DNA from: an uncultured Aquimarina sp.
Lineage (GTDB): Bacteria; Bacteroidota; Bacteroidia; Flavobacteriales; Flavobacteriaceae
DNA: 64,000 nt
Direction: 5' to 3'
Assembly: GCA_947498595.1 (NCBI GenBank)
Contig: CANMKX010000020.1
Coordinates: 1 to 64,000 of the forward strand
Part shown: positions 44,762-54,702 of the stretch, piece after piece
Layout: each line of letters opens with the position of its first letter
How positions within the stretch are numbered: position 1 is the stretch's first letter
Translations under genes and position numbers: made by a program
Notes under the pieces: model-generated
Told to the model about the DNA's origin: nothing
What the model saw: only the letters and a program-made list of their open reading frames with translations
Database searches by the model: none

Positions 44762-44865
44762 TATTGTTTTTTATATTTTTGCAATATATGTCAATTTATG
44801 TATTGACTAGATGCGAATTTAACTAAAGTATAAATAGTTTTTATACAAGAAACATATTAAAAATC

Positions 44866-45096
44866 ATGTTAGAATTTTTTCAATCTATCCAGTCACTGTT
44901 TGAGGAGGTATTATTTTTACCTTTAAATGGTTTAAGAGCTCTAGAATTAGAAAGCTGGACAGCTGCCAATTTCATGAATTGGTTTTTTATGCTTATTGGT
45001 TTTGTAGCTTTTATCTATTGGATGAAGCAATTAAAAACTTTTAATGACAATAATGAAGAAGATAGAGATCCAACTGCTCATTCTTTCTTAGGATAA
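44866..45096 (+). CDS. Small membrane protein (DUF6341-like)
   Basis: A 76-residue protein with one clear membrane helix (FMNWFFMLIGFVAFIYWMKQ, about 37-56) and an acidic C-terminus (NNEEDRDPTAHSFLG). It matches my memory of DUF6341, which accompanies DUF6427 and purD. Function unknown. A terminator follows immediately. Confidence 0.78.
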   Translation: MLEFFQSIQSLFEEVLFLPLNGLRALELESWTAANFMNWFFMLIGFVAFIYWMKQLKTFNDNNEEDRDPTAHSFLG

Positions 45097-45114
45097 AAAT
45101 ATTATTTATCATAA

Positions 45115-45155
45115 AAAAAGGGCGTAATGAATCAAAATTCATTATGCCCTTTTTG
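45115..45155. terminator. Bidirectional terminator
   Basis: A 13-bp stem GGGCGTAATGAAT/ATTCATTATGCCC with one G-T pair (45120-45132 with 45137-45149), loop CAAA, flanked by A and T runs, between the DUF6341-like gene and purD. Confidence 0.85.
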
Positions 45156-45166
45156 CATTTAATTTT

Positions 45167-46438
45167 TTATAAATCAAATCCTAAATCTTTTCTATAGTAT
45201 ATTTTATCAAAATGTAATTTTTCTATATTTCTATATGATTTATCTAATGCTTTTCTAAAGTCTTTATCCAAAGAGGTGATAGCAATTACTCTACCTCCAT
45301 TTGTTTTAACGACCCCTTCTTCAATTTTTGTTCCAGCGTGAAATACTATACTTTCGTTGATTTCATCAATTCCTGAGATTACTTCCCCTTTGACATAAGC
45401 TTCAGGATATCCTCCAGAAACAGTCATTATAGTTGCTGCAGCTCTATCATCGATCTCTATCTCAATTTCGTTTAATGTTTCGTTTCCTACATGTTTAAAC
45501 ATAGCTACCAAATCTGTTTTTATTCTTGGTAAAACAGCTTCGGTTTCTGGATCTCCCATACGAACATTATATTCAATCACTTTAGGCTCATCTCCTACTT
45601 TAATTAATCCAATAAATATAAATCCTTTATAATTTATATTATCGTCTTTTAACCCATTTACTGTAGGTTTAACAATCGTTTTTTCTATTTTATGTAGAAA
45701 TGCTTCACTTGCAAATGGAACTGGAGAAATAGCCCCCATTCCGCCTGTATTGAGTCCTGTATCTCCTTCTCCTATTCTTTTATAATCTTTTGCAGTTGGT
45801 AAAGTGATATAGTTTTTACCATCAGTTAATACAAAAACACTTAATTCAATTCCATCTAAAAACTCTTCGATAACAACTTTACTGCTTGCTTTTCCAAATT
45901 TTTGATTTGTTAGCATATTGTCTAATTCAGTTTTAGCTTCTTCTAGTTCTTGAAGAATTAAAACTCCTTTACCTGCAGCTAGACCATCCGCTTTCAGTAC
46001 ATATGGTGGAGATAATGTTTCTAAAAACTTTTTTCCGTTCTCAACAGTTTCAGGAGTGAAACTTTGGTACGCTGCTGTTGGAATATGATGTTTCATCATA
46101 AATTTTTTAGCGTACTCTTTACTCCCTTCTAATTGTGCTCCTTCTTGAGATGGGCCAATTACAATAACATCTTTTAAGTTTTCATCTGCTTTAAAAAAAT
46201 CACTGATACCTTGTACTAAAGGATCTTCTGGTCCAACAACCACCATAGAAATTTCTTCTTCAAGAACCAGTTTTTTAATTTTTTCAAAATCTGTTACAGC
46301 TATAGGTACATTTTTACCTAAAACTCCTGTACCTGCATTTCCCGGCGCTATAAAAAGATTATTACATATAGGACTTGCTGCTATCTTGTATGCAAAAGTA
46401 TGTTCTCTTCCTCCAGAACCAAGTATTAAAATATTCAT
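45167..46438 (-). CDS. purD: Phosphoribosylamine-glycine ligase
   Basis: A 423-residue ATP-grasp enzyme joining glycine to phosphoribosylamine in purine synthesis. The start NILILGSGGREHTFAYKI with APGNAGT, the VVGPEDPL motif, the ATP-grasp segment PYVLKADGLAAGKGVL and the magnesium-binding EYNVRMGDPETEAVL are all present. Single-domain, normal length. The sugar-transferase gene ends 69 bp upstream on the same strand, so read-through from the polysaccharide genes is possible. Confidence 0.97.
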   Translation of the reverse strand: MNILILGSGGREHTFAYKIAASPICNNLFIAPGNAGTGVLGKNVPIAVTDFEKIKKLVLEEEISMVVVGPEDPLVQGISDFFKADENLKDVIVIGPSQEGAQLEGSKEYAKKFMMKHHIPTAAYQSFTPETVENGKKFLETLSPPYVLKADGLAAGKGVLILQELEEAKTELDNMLTNQKFGKASSKVVIEEFLDGIELSVFVLTDGKNYITLPTAKDYKRIGEGDTGLNTGGMGAISPVPFASEAFLHKIEKTIVKPTVNGLKDDNINYKGFIFIGLIKVGDEPKVIEYNVRMGDPETEAVLPRIKTDLVAMFKHVGNETLNEIEIEIDDRAAATIMTVSGGYPEAYVKGEVISGIDEINESIVFHAGTKIEEGVVKTNGGRVIAITSLDKDFRKALDKSYRNIEKLHFDKIYYRKDLGFDL

Positions 46439-46507
46439 TTGTTTGTTGTTATGTTGTTTATTTTATAATATTCAAAATTACTTTAATTACTTTTGAAAAG
46501 ATAGTCT

Positions 46508-47860
46508 TTAGTATGCTTTTTCATCTCCTTTAAGAATATTTAAAATAGTTTCCATAATAATTTTAATATCTAATAAAACAGTCCAGTTTTCTATATAAAA
46601 AATATCATATTTAATTCTATTGATAATATCTTCATTATTTTCTACTTCCCCTCTATATCCTTTGACTTGTGCCAAACCTGTTATTCCTGGTTTAACTGAA
46701 TGCCTAAACATATAATTATACTTATCTATCTTTTTTGCATAATCCATAGTATATGATATCATATGCGGTCTTGGCCCTACAACAGACATATCTCCAAAAA
46801 ACACATTAAAGAATTGCGGTAATTCATCGATGCTTGTTCTCCTAATAAACTGTCCTATTTTTGTTACTCGAGCATCTCCTTTTGTAACTTGATCTAATTC
46901 TATATGGTTTTCATATTTCATTGATCTAAATTTATAGCACTCAAATTCTTTATAATTAATACCATTGCGTTTATGTCTATAAAACAACGGTCCTTTTGAT
47001 TCTCTTTTTATTAAAAAATACAATATTGGTGTTAACCATGATAAAACCAAGAGTATTACTAAAGAAGAGAATACGATATCAAAAAAACGTTTTGCGTATT
47101 TGTTTGTTGAATTATTTAATGAAACTTCTGGTATTGATAAAATGGGGATATAATCATAATGATCAATATGAATTCGTTTAGAAAACATAAACTCTGAATC
47201 TGGAACAAATTTAAGAATACTATAATTCTCATCTGTGTATTTAACGTATTCGTTAATTTGCTCATTCGTTAACTCAGATACGGCACAATAGATTTCATCT
47301 ACATCATTTTCTTTCAAAAAACGAAAGCTATCTTCAATACTTTCTGGTAGATCATTCGCAAATGTTCCTAATACGTTATATCCTAAATCAATTCTTTCTT
47401 TAAAAAAATCGCCTAATTGTTGAGTTCCTTCATTATTTCCGATAATAATTATCAATCGATTATTACCTCCTAAATAGGATCTATATTTTTTTAAAGCGTA
47501 AAAGGAAATAATCTTTATAACTCCAACTAAAATTATTGTTATCGAAATAAATCTAATTGTTTCAGAAACGGAAACATCTCGCATTTTTATAAATCCATAA
47601 AAAGCATATAAAAGAAGTATTAATAAAAAAGATTGTTTTATTAATAATGAAATAATCTTTGTAATATTTGTAAAACGATATACTTCGTAAAACTTAAGAA
47701 TATAAGACGAAAATATCCATCCAGCACCTAAATAAAAATATAAGACATCATTTGCTGTTTCATGAAGAATATAATATATACTCATGATTAATATTAATAG
47801 ATCTACAATAATTAATATTGGTCTAATTAAAAATGAATATCCTCCTCTTTTATGGTGCAT
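46508..47860 (-). CDS. WcaJ-type undecaprenyl-phosphate sugar transferase
   Basis: A 450-residue membrane enzyme. Four to five helices (about 12-130), a Rossmann-like CoA-binding middle region (about 135-240), then a membrane-reentrant helix and the bacterial sugar-transferase domain (about 255-450) with KRFFDIVFSSLVILLVLSWL, KRESKGPLFYRHKRNG, the Y-KFRSM basic motif, TSIDELPQFFNVFFGDMSVVGPRP and KPGITGLAQVKGYRG. It starts polysaccharide repeat-unit synthesis by placing a hexose-phosphate on undecaprenyl phosphate. Its start codon directly abuts the uxs stop. Confidence 0.95.
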   Translation of the reverse strand: MHHKRGGYSFLIRPILIIVDLLILIMSIYYILHETANDVLYFYLGAGWIFSSYILKFYEVYRFTNITKIISLLIKQSFLLILLLYAFYGFIKMRDVSVSETIRFISITIILVGVIKIISFYALKKYRSYLGGNNRLIIIIGNNEGTQQLGDFFKERIDLGYNVLGTFANDLPESIEDSFRFLKENDVDEIYCAVSELTNEQINEYVKYTDENYSILKFVPDSEFMFSKRIHIDHYDYIPILSIPEVSLNNSTNKYAKRFFDIVFSSLVILLVLSWLTPILYFLIKRESKGPLFYRHKRNGINYKEFECYKFRSMKYENHIELDQVTKGDARVTKIGQFIRRTSIDELPQFFNVFFGDMSVVGPRPHMISYTMDYAKKIDKYNYMFRHSVKPGITGLAQVKGYRGEVENNEDIINRIKYDIFYIENWTVLLDIKIIMETILNILKGDEKAY

Positions 47861-48847
47861 TTATCGTCTAGTATACGTTGAAAAATCTTTATGTTCTGCC
47901 TTAAACAATTCATCTTTAGTTAATGCTTTAAAGTAATCCATCGTTAGTTTCATTCCTAAAGTACGATCCACCTTTGGCTCCCATCCCAAAATACTTTTTG
48001 CTCTTGTTATATCTGGTTGTCGTTGCATAGGATCATCAATAGGTAGTGGTTTATATATAATTTTTTGATCCACTCCTGTAAGTTTCAATATTTCTTCGGC
48101 AAAATCTTTTATTGTAATTTCATCTGGATTACCAATATTTATAGGGTCAATGCAATCACTCATCAGTAATTTATAAATCCCATCTACTTGATCGTCTATG
48201 TAGCAAAAAGATCTTGTCTGCAATCCATCTCCAAATACCGTTAGGTCCTCTCCTCTTAATGCTTGGCCAATAAATGCTGGTATTACTCGACCATCATTTA
48301 ATCTCATACGAGGTCCATACGTGTTAAATATCCTTACGATTCTAGTCTCTAAACCGTGAAACCTATGGTATGCCATTGTCATAGCTTCCATAAATCTCTT
48401 TGCTTCATCATAAACTCCTCTTGGCCCTATTGAATTTACGTTTCCAAAGTAATCTTCTGATTGAGGGTGTACAAGTGGATCTCCATAAATTTCGGAAGTA
48501 GAAGCTATTAATATTCTCGCATTTTTTTCTTTAGCTAATCCTAATAAATTATGTGTACCTAAAGATCCAACTTTTAATGTTTGAATAGGTATTTTTAAAT
48601 AATCTATAGGACTTGCGGGTGAAGCAAAATGTAGTATATAATCTAAATTTCCTGGTACGTGAACAAATTTAGTCACATCATGATGATGAAATTCAAATTG
48701 TTTTAAAGGAAAAAGATGCTCTATGTTTTTTAAATCACCTGTAATTAAATTATCCATCCCTATTACATGAAATCCATTTGCTATAAACTTATCGCAAAGA
48801 TGAGATCCTAAAAAACCTGCGGCACCTGTAATTAATACTTTTTGCAT
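47861..48847 (-). CDS. uxs: UDP-glucuronate decarboxylase (UDP-xylose synthase)
   Basis: A 328-residue extended SDR enzyme that turns UDP-glucuronate into UDP-xylose. The dinucleotide motif is [12 protein letters not shown], the catalytic Tyr/Lys are in [10 protein letters not shown], and [13 protein letters not shown] plus [15 protein letters not shown]-like segments are typical of Uxs (RxRxF region [14 protein letters not shown]). The substrate is supplied by Ugd, encoded immediately upstream. It has its own -7 box (48877-48884), separated from ugd by a terminator. Confidence 0.92.
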   Translation of the reverse strand: MQKVLITGAAGFLGSHLCDKFIANGFHVIGMDNLITGDLKNIEHLFPLKQFEFHHHDVTKFVHVPGNLDYILHFASPASPIDYLKIPIQTLKVGSLGTHNLLGLAKEKNARILIASTSEIYGDPLVHPQSEDYFGNVNSIGPRGVYDEAKRFMEAMTMAYHRFHGLETRIVRIFNTYGPRMRLNDGRVIPAFIGQALRGEDLTVFGDGLQTRSFCYIDDQVDGIYKLLMSDCIDPINIGNPDEITIKDFAEEILKLTGVDQKIIYKPLPIDDPMQRQPDITRAKSILGWEPKVDRTLGMKLTMDYFKALTKDELFKAEHKDFSTYTRR

Positions 48848-48876
48848 TTATTCTTCTGTTAAATACTTGTTGTTTA

Positions 48877-48884
48877 CAAACGTA
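48877..48884 (-). promoter_or_regulatory. -7 promoter box of uxs, beside the ugd terminator
   Basis: TACGTTTG on the minus strand fits TAnnTTTG exactly and predicts a leader of about 25 nt for uxs. The upstream spacer is partly occupied by the terminator stem of ugd. Confidence 0.5.
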
Positions 48885-48889
48885 AATAA

Positions 48890-48931
48890 AAAAGGTGATT
48901 ATTCTAATTTTTATCAAAATAATCACCTTTT
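48890..48931 (-). terminator. Terminator after ugd
   Basis: A 14-bp inverted repeat (48890-48903 with 48918-48931, AAAAGGTGATTATT/AATAATCACCTTTT) with a 14-nt loop, followed on the minus strand by TTTATTT, 18 bp past the ugd stop. Confidence 0.85.
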
Positions 48932-48948
48932 ATTTATAAAGTTTCTTC

Positions 48949-50253
48949 CTAAAAATTTCTTCCTATAGAAAAATAATCAAATCCTTCTTTCTTTATATCT
49001 TCTACTTCATATAAATTACGTCCATCAAAAATAACTTGGTTATTCATGTTTTCTCTTAATTTAATAAAGTTGGGAGTTCTAAAAATACTCCATTCTGTAC
49101 AAATTACAATCGCATCTGTATCAACTGTAGCTTCATACATAGAGGAGGCATACTCGACAACATCACCTATTTTATTTTTTATATTATTCATAGCTTCTGG
49201 GTCAAAAACGGTAAGTATTGCCTTTTTATCCAAAAGCTCTTTTATAATTGATAAAGAAGGTGCTTCTCTAATATCATCTGTTTCAGGTTTAAAAGCTAAT
49301 CCCCAAATTGCTATTTTTTTATTCTCTAAATTTCCTTTAAAATAATTCTCAATTTTTGGTAAAAGATTCGTCTTTTGAGCTTGATTAACTTTTTCTACAG
49401 CTTCTAATATTTCGAAATTATATCCTTCTTCTTTCCCTGATTTATATAATGCTTTTACATCTTTTGGAAAACAAGATCCTCCATATCCTATTCCTGGAAA
49501 TAAAAAACGCTTGCCTATTCTAGAATCTGTACCTATTCCAATTCTTACCTTGTCTACATCTGCTCCAACTTTTTCGCAAAAATTAGCAATCTCATTCATA
49601 AATGTAATCTTGGTGGCAAGAAATGCATTTGCTGCATATTTTGTAAGTTCTGCAGATCGTTCATCCATTATTATAATTGGATTTCCTGAGCGTACAAAAG
49701 GTTTATACAATTTTTGCATTAAATCTATTGCTCTTTGTGAACTTGCTCCTACAACAATCCGCTCTGGTTTTAGAAAATCATCAACGGCAAAACCTTCTCT
49801 TAAAAATTCAGGATTTGATACTACATCAAAATCACAAATAGTGTTCCTTTTTATCGCTTCGCTTACTTTTTCTGCCGTTCCAACTGGCACTGTACTCTTA
49901 TCAACAATTACTTTATATTCTTGTAATTTCTTACCTATTTCATCTGCAACTCCAAGTACATATTTTAAATCTGCTGAACCATCTTCATTTTCTGGTGTTG
50001 GTAATGCTAAAAAAATAATATCACCATGTGCTAATCCTTCTTCTAAGGATGTTGTAAACCGAAGTCTTTTTGCATTTATATTTCTTTCAAAAAGTACGTC
50101 TAAATGAGGTTCGTATATAGGAACGATTCCCTGTTGCATTTGAGCAACTTTATGTTCATTTATATCAACGCAAACTACTTCATTACCTGTTTCAGCAAGA
50201 CAAGTGCCTGTTACTAAACCGACATAACCGGTTCCTATTACTGATATTTTCAT
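48949..50253 (-). CDS. ugd: UDP-glucose 6-dehydrogenase
   Basis: A 434-residue NAD-dependent enzyme oxidising UDP-glucose to UDP-glucuronate. The N-terminal Rossmann motif is ISVIGTGYVGLVTGTCLA, the catalytic cysteine lies in GIGYGGSCFPKDVKAL (about residue 260), and the C-terminal UDP-binding domain has IAIWGLAFKPETDDIREAPS. It feeds UDP-glucuronate to the uxs enzyme and directly to polysaccharide synthesis. Last gene of its transcript by position of the terminator. Confidence 0.95.
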   Translation of the reverse strand: MKISVIGTGYVGLVTGTCLAETGNEVVCVDINEHKVAQMQQGIVPIYEPHLDVLFERNINAKRLRFTTSLEEGLAHGDIIFLALPTPENEDGSADLKYVLGVADEIGKKLQEYKVIVDKSTVPVGTAEKVSEAIKRNTICDFDVVSNPEFLREGFAVDDFLKPERIVVGASSQRAIDLMQKLYKPFVRSGNPIIIMDERSAELTKYAANAFLATKITFMNEIANFCEKVGADVDKVRIGIGTDSRIGKRFLFPGIGYGGSCFPKDVKALYKSGKEEGYNFEILEAVEKVNQAQKTNLLPKIENYFKGNLENKKIAIWGLAFKPETDDIREAPSLSIIKELLDKKAILTVFDPEAMNNIKNKIGDVVEYASSMYEATVDTDAIVICTEWSIFRTPNFIKLRENMNNQVIFDGRNLYEVEDIKKEGFDYFSIGRNF

Positions 50254-50270
50254 TTATTTCTTTAAAATAA

Positions 50271-51470
50271 TTAATGAGAGACATCATCGTATTCGAACTC
50301 TTTCTCTTTTTTTTCAACTGTTGTTTTCTTCTTTTTTGAAGATAAATTACCTTTAATATTTTCTACTTTTCTTTTAAAAAGAATCTTTCTTTTTAAATTA
50401 GAAAAACTAAAATCTAATTTATAAAAAACATATATAAGACTTAACATTGCGATAGCAAAGAAAACAGTTGTATATAAATTATTAGAAGTGCTCCCTAAAA
50501 CAACAAACAATACGACAAACAGTATATTAAATAATCCTATGATTATACTTGCTTTTCTATGAGATAATCCTAAATCAATCAACAGATGATGTGTATGATT
50601 TCTATCTGGACTAAAAGGACTTCTTTTTTTAAGAACTCTAATTGTAAAAACTCGAGCTGTATCAAATAACGGTACAATTAATATCGAAATTACTATTAAT
50701 GGGATATTTTCTAAATGGAATGGTAATTCATTTAATCTCGTAGGTGTAAGTGCTAAAAAACGAATTGTTAAAACACTAATAATAAAGCCTATTATTAATG
50801 ATCCAGTATCTCCCATAAAAATCTTTTTATTGGAAGATAGATTATATCTTAAAAAAGCAAATAGTGTAGCAATCATAACTACACATAATAAAGAAAAATA
50901 GTATAAGCCTATATAATAAAATATCACTCCATAAATAAAACTTATTACTATACCAACCATAGAAGCTAATCCATCAATACCATCAATCAAATTGTACGCA
51001 TTAATAACTGTCAACATTAAAAATGCAGACATAGGATAGGCAAAAAATGTTGAAATTTCTTCAAACCCTAAAAACCCATTTAAGCTATTAATTAGCATTA
51101 TATCATTTGATAATATAAATGCTATAGCAATAATTTGAGATCCTAATTTTGAAAAAGGTGATAAAACTACCAAATCATCTTTTAGTCCTGTTATGAATAA
51201 AATAGTTAATCCTGGAATTATATAAATTGAATTTCCATAAAGATCCCATTGATTCAAAAAGAAAAATGAAATCATTAATGTAATAAAGAAAGATATTCCT
51301 CCCAGTGTTGGAGTTAGTTTAATATGCGAACTTCTATTATTAGGGTTATCCATCAACTTTTTATGTTCTACAACCCCTATGATTTTAGGAATACTAACAT
51401 ATGTTAATAAAAACGCTCCAATAAAAATAAAAATTGATATTGTTTTTATATTTAATACAATTTCTTTCAT
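50271..51470 (-). CDS. MraY/WecA-type polyprenyl-phosphate sugar-1-P transferase
   Basis: A 399-residue membrane enzyme with about 11 helices. Active-site motifs of the family are present: YNLIDGIDGLASMVG, KIFMGDTGSLIIGF (metal Asp) and the cytoplasmic loop FSPDRNHTHHLLIDLG. It transfers an N-acetylhexosamine 1-phosphate to undecaprenyl phosphate. A basic/acidic C-terminal tail of about 40 residues is unusual. Together with the WcaJ-type gene it makes two different initiating transferases in one locus. Confidence 0.93.
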   Translation of the reverse strand: MKEIVLNIKTISIFIFIGAFLLTYVSIPKIIGVVEHKKLMDNPNNRSSHIKLTPTLGGISFFITLMISFFFLNQWDLYGNSIYIIPGLTILFITGLKDDLVVLSPFSKLGSQIIAIAFILSNDIMLINSLNGFLGFEEISTFFAYPMSAFLMLTVINAYNLIDGIDGLASMVGIVISFIYGVIFYYIGLYYFSLLCVVMIATLFAFLRYNLSSNKKIFMGDTGSLIIGFIISVLTIRFLALTPTRLNELPFHLENIPLIVISILIVPLFDTARVFTIRVLKKRSPFSPDRNHTHHLLIDLGLSHRKASIIIGLFNILFVVLFVVLGSTSNNLYTTVFFAIAMLSLIYVFYKLDFSFSNLKRKILFKRKVENIKGNLSSKKKKTTVEKKEKEFEYDDVSH

Positions 51471-51496
51471 AACAACATTTGAATTATTTCTTCCTT

Positions 51497-52705
51497 TTAA
51501 TTAATCATTAAATTAGTTAACCTATCTAATATTATATTTTTATTAAATTCTTTTTCTAATAGATTTTTAGCAGATTTCGCATAATTAATTTCTTCTTCCT
51601 TTTTTAAATATAAACTTTCCTTAAAAATTTCTTTAATTTTATTTACATTATTTGATTCTGAAAATAATCCTAGATTATATTTTTCTACCAATTCATTAAC
51701 TTCACCATTTACAAAAGAAAGAATTGGCTTTTCTGCAGCTAAATAAGTTTGAAACTTAGATGGAACAGTTATTGAAAAAATTGGATCATCTTTCAATGAA
51801 ATTATTAGATAGTCTGAAGCATTATAATATTTAGACATATCTTTTCTTTCTTTTCTTCCCCAGAAAAAAATACTTTTATCTAAGTCACTCCCTGCTATTT
51901 CTTTTAGTTCTTTTAAATATGATCCGTCTCCAATAAAATTCAATTGAGCATTTTCTTTATCGCTATCACTTAATAATTTAAAGCCATTTATCACATTCTC
52001 TAAATTTTGAACTCGGCCTATATTACCAGCAAAAAGATAATGCTTTTTCTTTTTCTCAGAAAAAACAAATTTTTTTGTTTCAAAATCTAATTCTTCAGCC
52101 CAATTGGGGTTATATTCTATTTTTTTTTCGTTTTTTAAAAAATATTTTATTTTATTTTCAAACCCAATACAAGAAACTGAAATTTTAGTTGCGTTATTAT
52201 ATATAAACTTAACGAATCTATTTAAAAAAAATTCTTGAAAGATTCCTTTTTTAAATCCATACGCATATATGCTATCTGGCCAAATATCCTGTACCCATAA
52301 AACAAATGGTTGTTTATATATTTTGCTAATAATAACTCCTGGTAACATTGCCGTTAGAGCTCCTGTATTATATCCAAAAATATAATCAAATTTCTTACCA
52401 TTAAATACTCCCCAAAAAGAAGCCATTATCATATACGAGAAATACTTAAGCATTTTTTTAAATAAACTATCTCTATATCCCTCTATTCCTTTTAACCTAT
52501 ATATATCTATTCCTTTGTAATTATTCTTACTATAAAAAGAATTTTCATAACCTTCATATATTACTCCTTCAGGATATGTAGGTTGCATTGTTAAAACTGA
52601 TACTTCGTATCCTTTTTCTTTCCAATTTATAGCTACTTCATTAATTTTGAACTCTTCTGGGTAAAATACTTCTCCTATAATTAAAATTTTTTTTCCCTTT
52701 TGCAT
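51497..52705 (-). CDS. Glycosyltransferase family 4 (WbuB-like)
   Basis: A 402-residue GT-B enzyme. It starts KKILIIGEVFYPEEFKINEV, has the VLWVQDIWPDSIYAYG motif known from WbuB enzymes, then a KHYLFAGNIGRVQNLENVI donor-site segment. WbuB transfers L-FucNAc to GlcNAc-PP-undecaprenol; the fnl-type genes next to it support that role. It lies between the SDR (fnlB-like) gene and the wecA-type gene. Confidence 0.88.
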   Translation of the reverse strand: MQKGKKILIIGEVFYPEEFKINEVAINWKEKGYEVSVLTMQPTYPEGVIYEGYENSFYSKNNYKGIDIYRLKGIEGYRDSLFKKMLKYFSYMIMASFWGVFNGKKFDYIFGYNTGALTAMLPGVIISKIYKQPFVLWVQDIWPDSIYAYGFKKGIFQEFFLNRFVKFIYNNATKISVSCIGFENKIKYFLKNEKKIEYNPNWAEELDFETKKFVFSEKKKKHYLFAGNIGRVQNLENVINGFKLLSDSDKENAQLNFIGDGSYLKELKEIAGSDLDKSIFFWGRKERKDMSKYYNASDYLIISLKDDPIFSITVPSKFQTYLAAEKPILSFVNGEVNELVEKYNLGLFSESNNVNKIKEIFKESLYLKKEEEINYAKSAKNLLEKEFNKNIILDRLTNLMIN

Positions 52706-52708
52706 TTC

Positions 52709-53572
52709 TTAAAATTTATAGGAGTATCTATTTTTATTGTCATTTATATTCTTTACCATCTCTTTTATCATTACATCGTATGATGGAATTATATGATCTA
52801 ATTCTTTACGTGTATCATTAAAGCTTTTATCTACATTTTTACCTTCTATTTCATTAATAAGGATTTCTTTATGGGTATACTTATTGAAAATTTTCAATAA
52901 TTCAAATTTAGAAATAGATTCATTATTAGTCACATGGTATAATCCTCTAAGCTTTTGCTTTATTGCTTTATTTATAACCTTTGCAAGTTCCAATGTAGTA
53001 ACTCCTGACCAAATAGCTTTTGAAAACCCTCCTATTTTCTCTTTTTGATTACTAAACCAATGAAACAAACCTTCTCCTTCTTTTTTTAATTCTGGACCTA
53101 TTATTGAAGTTCTTAAAGTCAAATGCTTATCATTAATAACTTCTCCTAAAGATTTTGTTTTTGCATAAATATCAAATCCATCCTTTATATCTTTTTCTTT
53201 ATATTTTCCTTTGCTTCCAGAAAACACACAATCAGTAGATATATGGATAAGTGTTGAATTTATTTCATCACACAACTTTACTAAAATATGAGGTAATAGA
53301 GAATTAATAAAAATTGCGTTCGTAATATTTTCATTGGCTCCCTTTATTAATACACCTACACAATTAACCACGATATCAGGTTTTATATCAAAAATTAACT
53401 CTTTTACTTTTAACTCATTTGATAAATCAGCTATTATAGTATCTTCATTATATTTATTTCTAAAAGAAACATTTACTACATCATAGTATTCTCTTTCAAA
53501 TAAAAGGTTTTCTAAAACTTGATGTCCTAGCATTCCTGTCGCTCCTAAAACTAATATTTTCATTTTTTCCAT
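52709..53572 (-). CDS. fnlB: SDR reductase, FnlB/CapF-like N-terminal part
   Basis: A 287-residue RmlD-like SDR enzyme: GATGMLGHQVLE at the front, STDCVFSGSKG, the YAKTKSLGE active site (Tyr-x-x-x-Lys) and TLRTSIIGPE. In FnlB/CapF proteins this reductase is followed by a C-terminal cupin domain; here the chain ends before it, and a separate cupin gene lies at 54703-55143. Predicted role: NADPH reduction of the 4-keto intermediate towards UDP-L-FucNAc or a related 6-deoxy sugar. The start overlaps the epimerase gene end by 13 bp. Confidence 0.78.
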   Translation of the reverse strand: MEKMKILVLGATGMLGHQVLENLLFEREYYDVVNVSFRNKYNEDTIIADLSNELKVKELIFDIKPDIVVNCVGVLIKGANENITNAIFINSLLPHILVKLCDEINSTLIHISTDCVFSGSKGKYKEKDIKDGFDIYAKTKSLGEVINDKHLTLRTSIIGPELKKEGEGLFHWFSNQKEKIGGFSKAIWSGVTTLELAKVINKAIKQKLRGLYHVTNNESISKFELLKIFNKYTHKEILINEIEGKNVDKSFNDTRKELDHIIPSYDVMIKEMVKNINDNKNRYSYKF

Positions 53573-54684
53573 ATTACCCTATTTATATAATCTGTATATG
53601 AAATTATCGTTCGAAGTACTTTTTTTGAAACATTTCTTGTATCATAATCATTGATCATCTTCATTCCTTTATTTTCATTAGATTTATGACTTACAACTAC
53701 ATTAATACTCTCAATTATTCTACCTTTTTTTAGACCGGACATTATTAAAGTACCTTCATCCATCCCTTCTGGTCTTTCATGTGTTTGACGAATAGTAATT
53801 GCAGGTAAATTTAATATTGATGCTTCTTCTGTAATTGTACCACTATCAGAAATAACGCAAAATGCATTTTTTTGTAAACACACATAATCATGAAAGCCAA
53901 ATGGTTTAGAAAAAGTGATCATTTCATTTTTATTTTGATATCCTTCTTTAATCATTTTTTTCTTTGTTCTTGGATGAGTTGATATTATAATTTTTTTCTC
54001 ATAATATCTTGTTATTTCATCCAATGAATCAAGTAAGTTTTTAAAGTTTTCAGGAGAATCTACATTTTCTTCTCTATGAATACTAACTATAAAATAATCG
54101 TTCTTAGCTAAATTCTCTCTTTTTAATATGTCAGAATCATTTATTTTATTTAGATTTTTTTCCAGAACTTCTAACATTGGAGAACCTGTTTTTATTATTG
54201 TCTCTGGTTGAATTCCTTCTCTTTCAAGATATTTTCTCGCATGCTCAGACAACGGCATGTTTATATCACTTAAATGATCTACAATTTTTCTATTTATTTC
54301 TTCTGGAACTCTTTGATCGAAACATCTATTTCCAGCTTCCATATGAAAAATTGGTATTTTTCTTTTCTTAGCAGAAATTACTGATAAACAACTATTTGTA
54401 TCTCCATATAGTAATAATGCATCTGGTAATTCTTTTATAAAAATCTTATCTGATTTAACAATTACGTTACTTATTGTTTCAATAGAATTTTCACCTGCTG
54501 CATCAAGAAAATAATCTGGTTTTCTTAAGCCTAAATCATTAAAAAACACTTCATTTAATTCATAATCAAAATTTTGACCTGTATGAACTAAAACATGATT
54601 AGTATGTTTATCTAGTTCTTTTATAACTTCGCTTAATTTAATTATTTCGGGTCTAGTACCCACAATCGTCATTACTTTCATCAT
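53560..54684 (-). CDS. fnlC: UDP-N-acetylhexosamine 2-epimerase (FnlC/WecB family)
   Basis: A 374-residue enzyme of the non-hydrolysing 2-epimerase family: VMTIVGTRPEIIKLS start, HTGQNFDYELNEVFF, HMEAGNRCFDQRVPEEINR, the STHPRT motif and SDSGTITEEASIL with IRQTHERPEG. The 'GTRPEIIK...GNRCFD.RVPEE' version and the neighbours place it with WbjD/FnlC/CapG, giving UDP-L-FucNAc from the talo isomer, rather than with ManNAc-forming WecB; this choice rests on context. Confidence 0.88.
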   Translation of the reverse strand: MMKVMTIVGTRPEIIKLSEVIKELDKHTNHVLVHTGQNFDYELNEVFFNDLGLRKPDYFLDAAGENSIETISNVIVKSDKIFIKELPDALLLYGDTNSCLSVISAKKRKIPIFHMEAGNRCFDQRVPEEINRKIVDHLSDINMPLSEHARKYLEREGIQPETIIKTGSPMLEVLEKNLNKINDSDILKRENLAKNDYFIVSIHREENVDSPENFKNLLDSLDEITRYYEKKIIISTHPRTKKKMIKEGYQNKNEMITFSKPFGFHDYVCLQKNAFCVISDSGTITEEASILNLPAITIRQTHERPEGMDEGTLIMSGLKKGRIIESINVVVSHKSNENKGMKMINDYDTRNVSKKVLRTIISYTDYINRVIWKK

Positions 54685-54702
54685 TTTTCTTTTGTCTTTT
54701 TC

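Noticed and set aside
49511-50107. A 198-codon plus-strand frame
   Set aside because: Antisense to ugd, whose catalytic and NAD-binding motifs are intact; no recognisable protein features.
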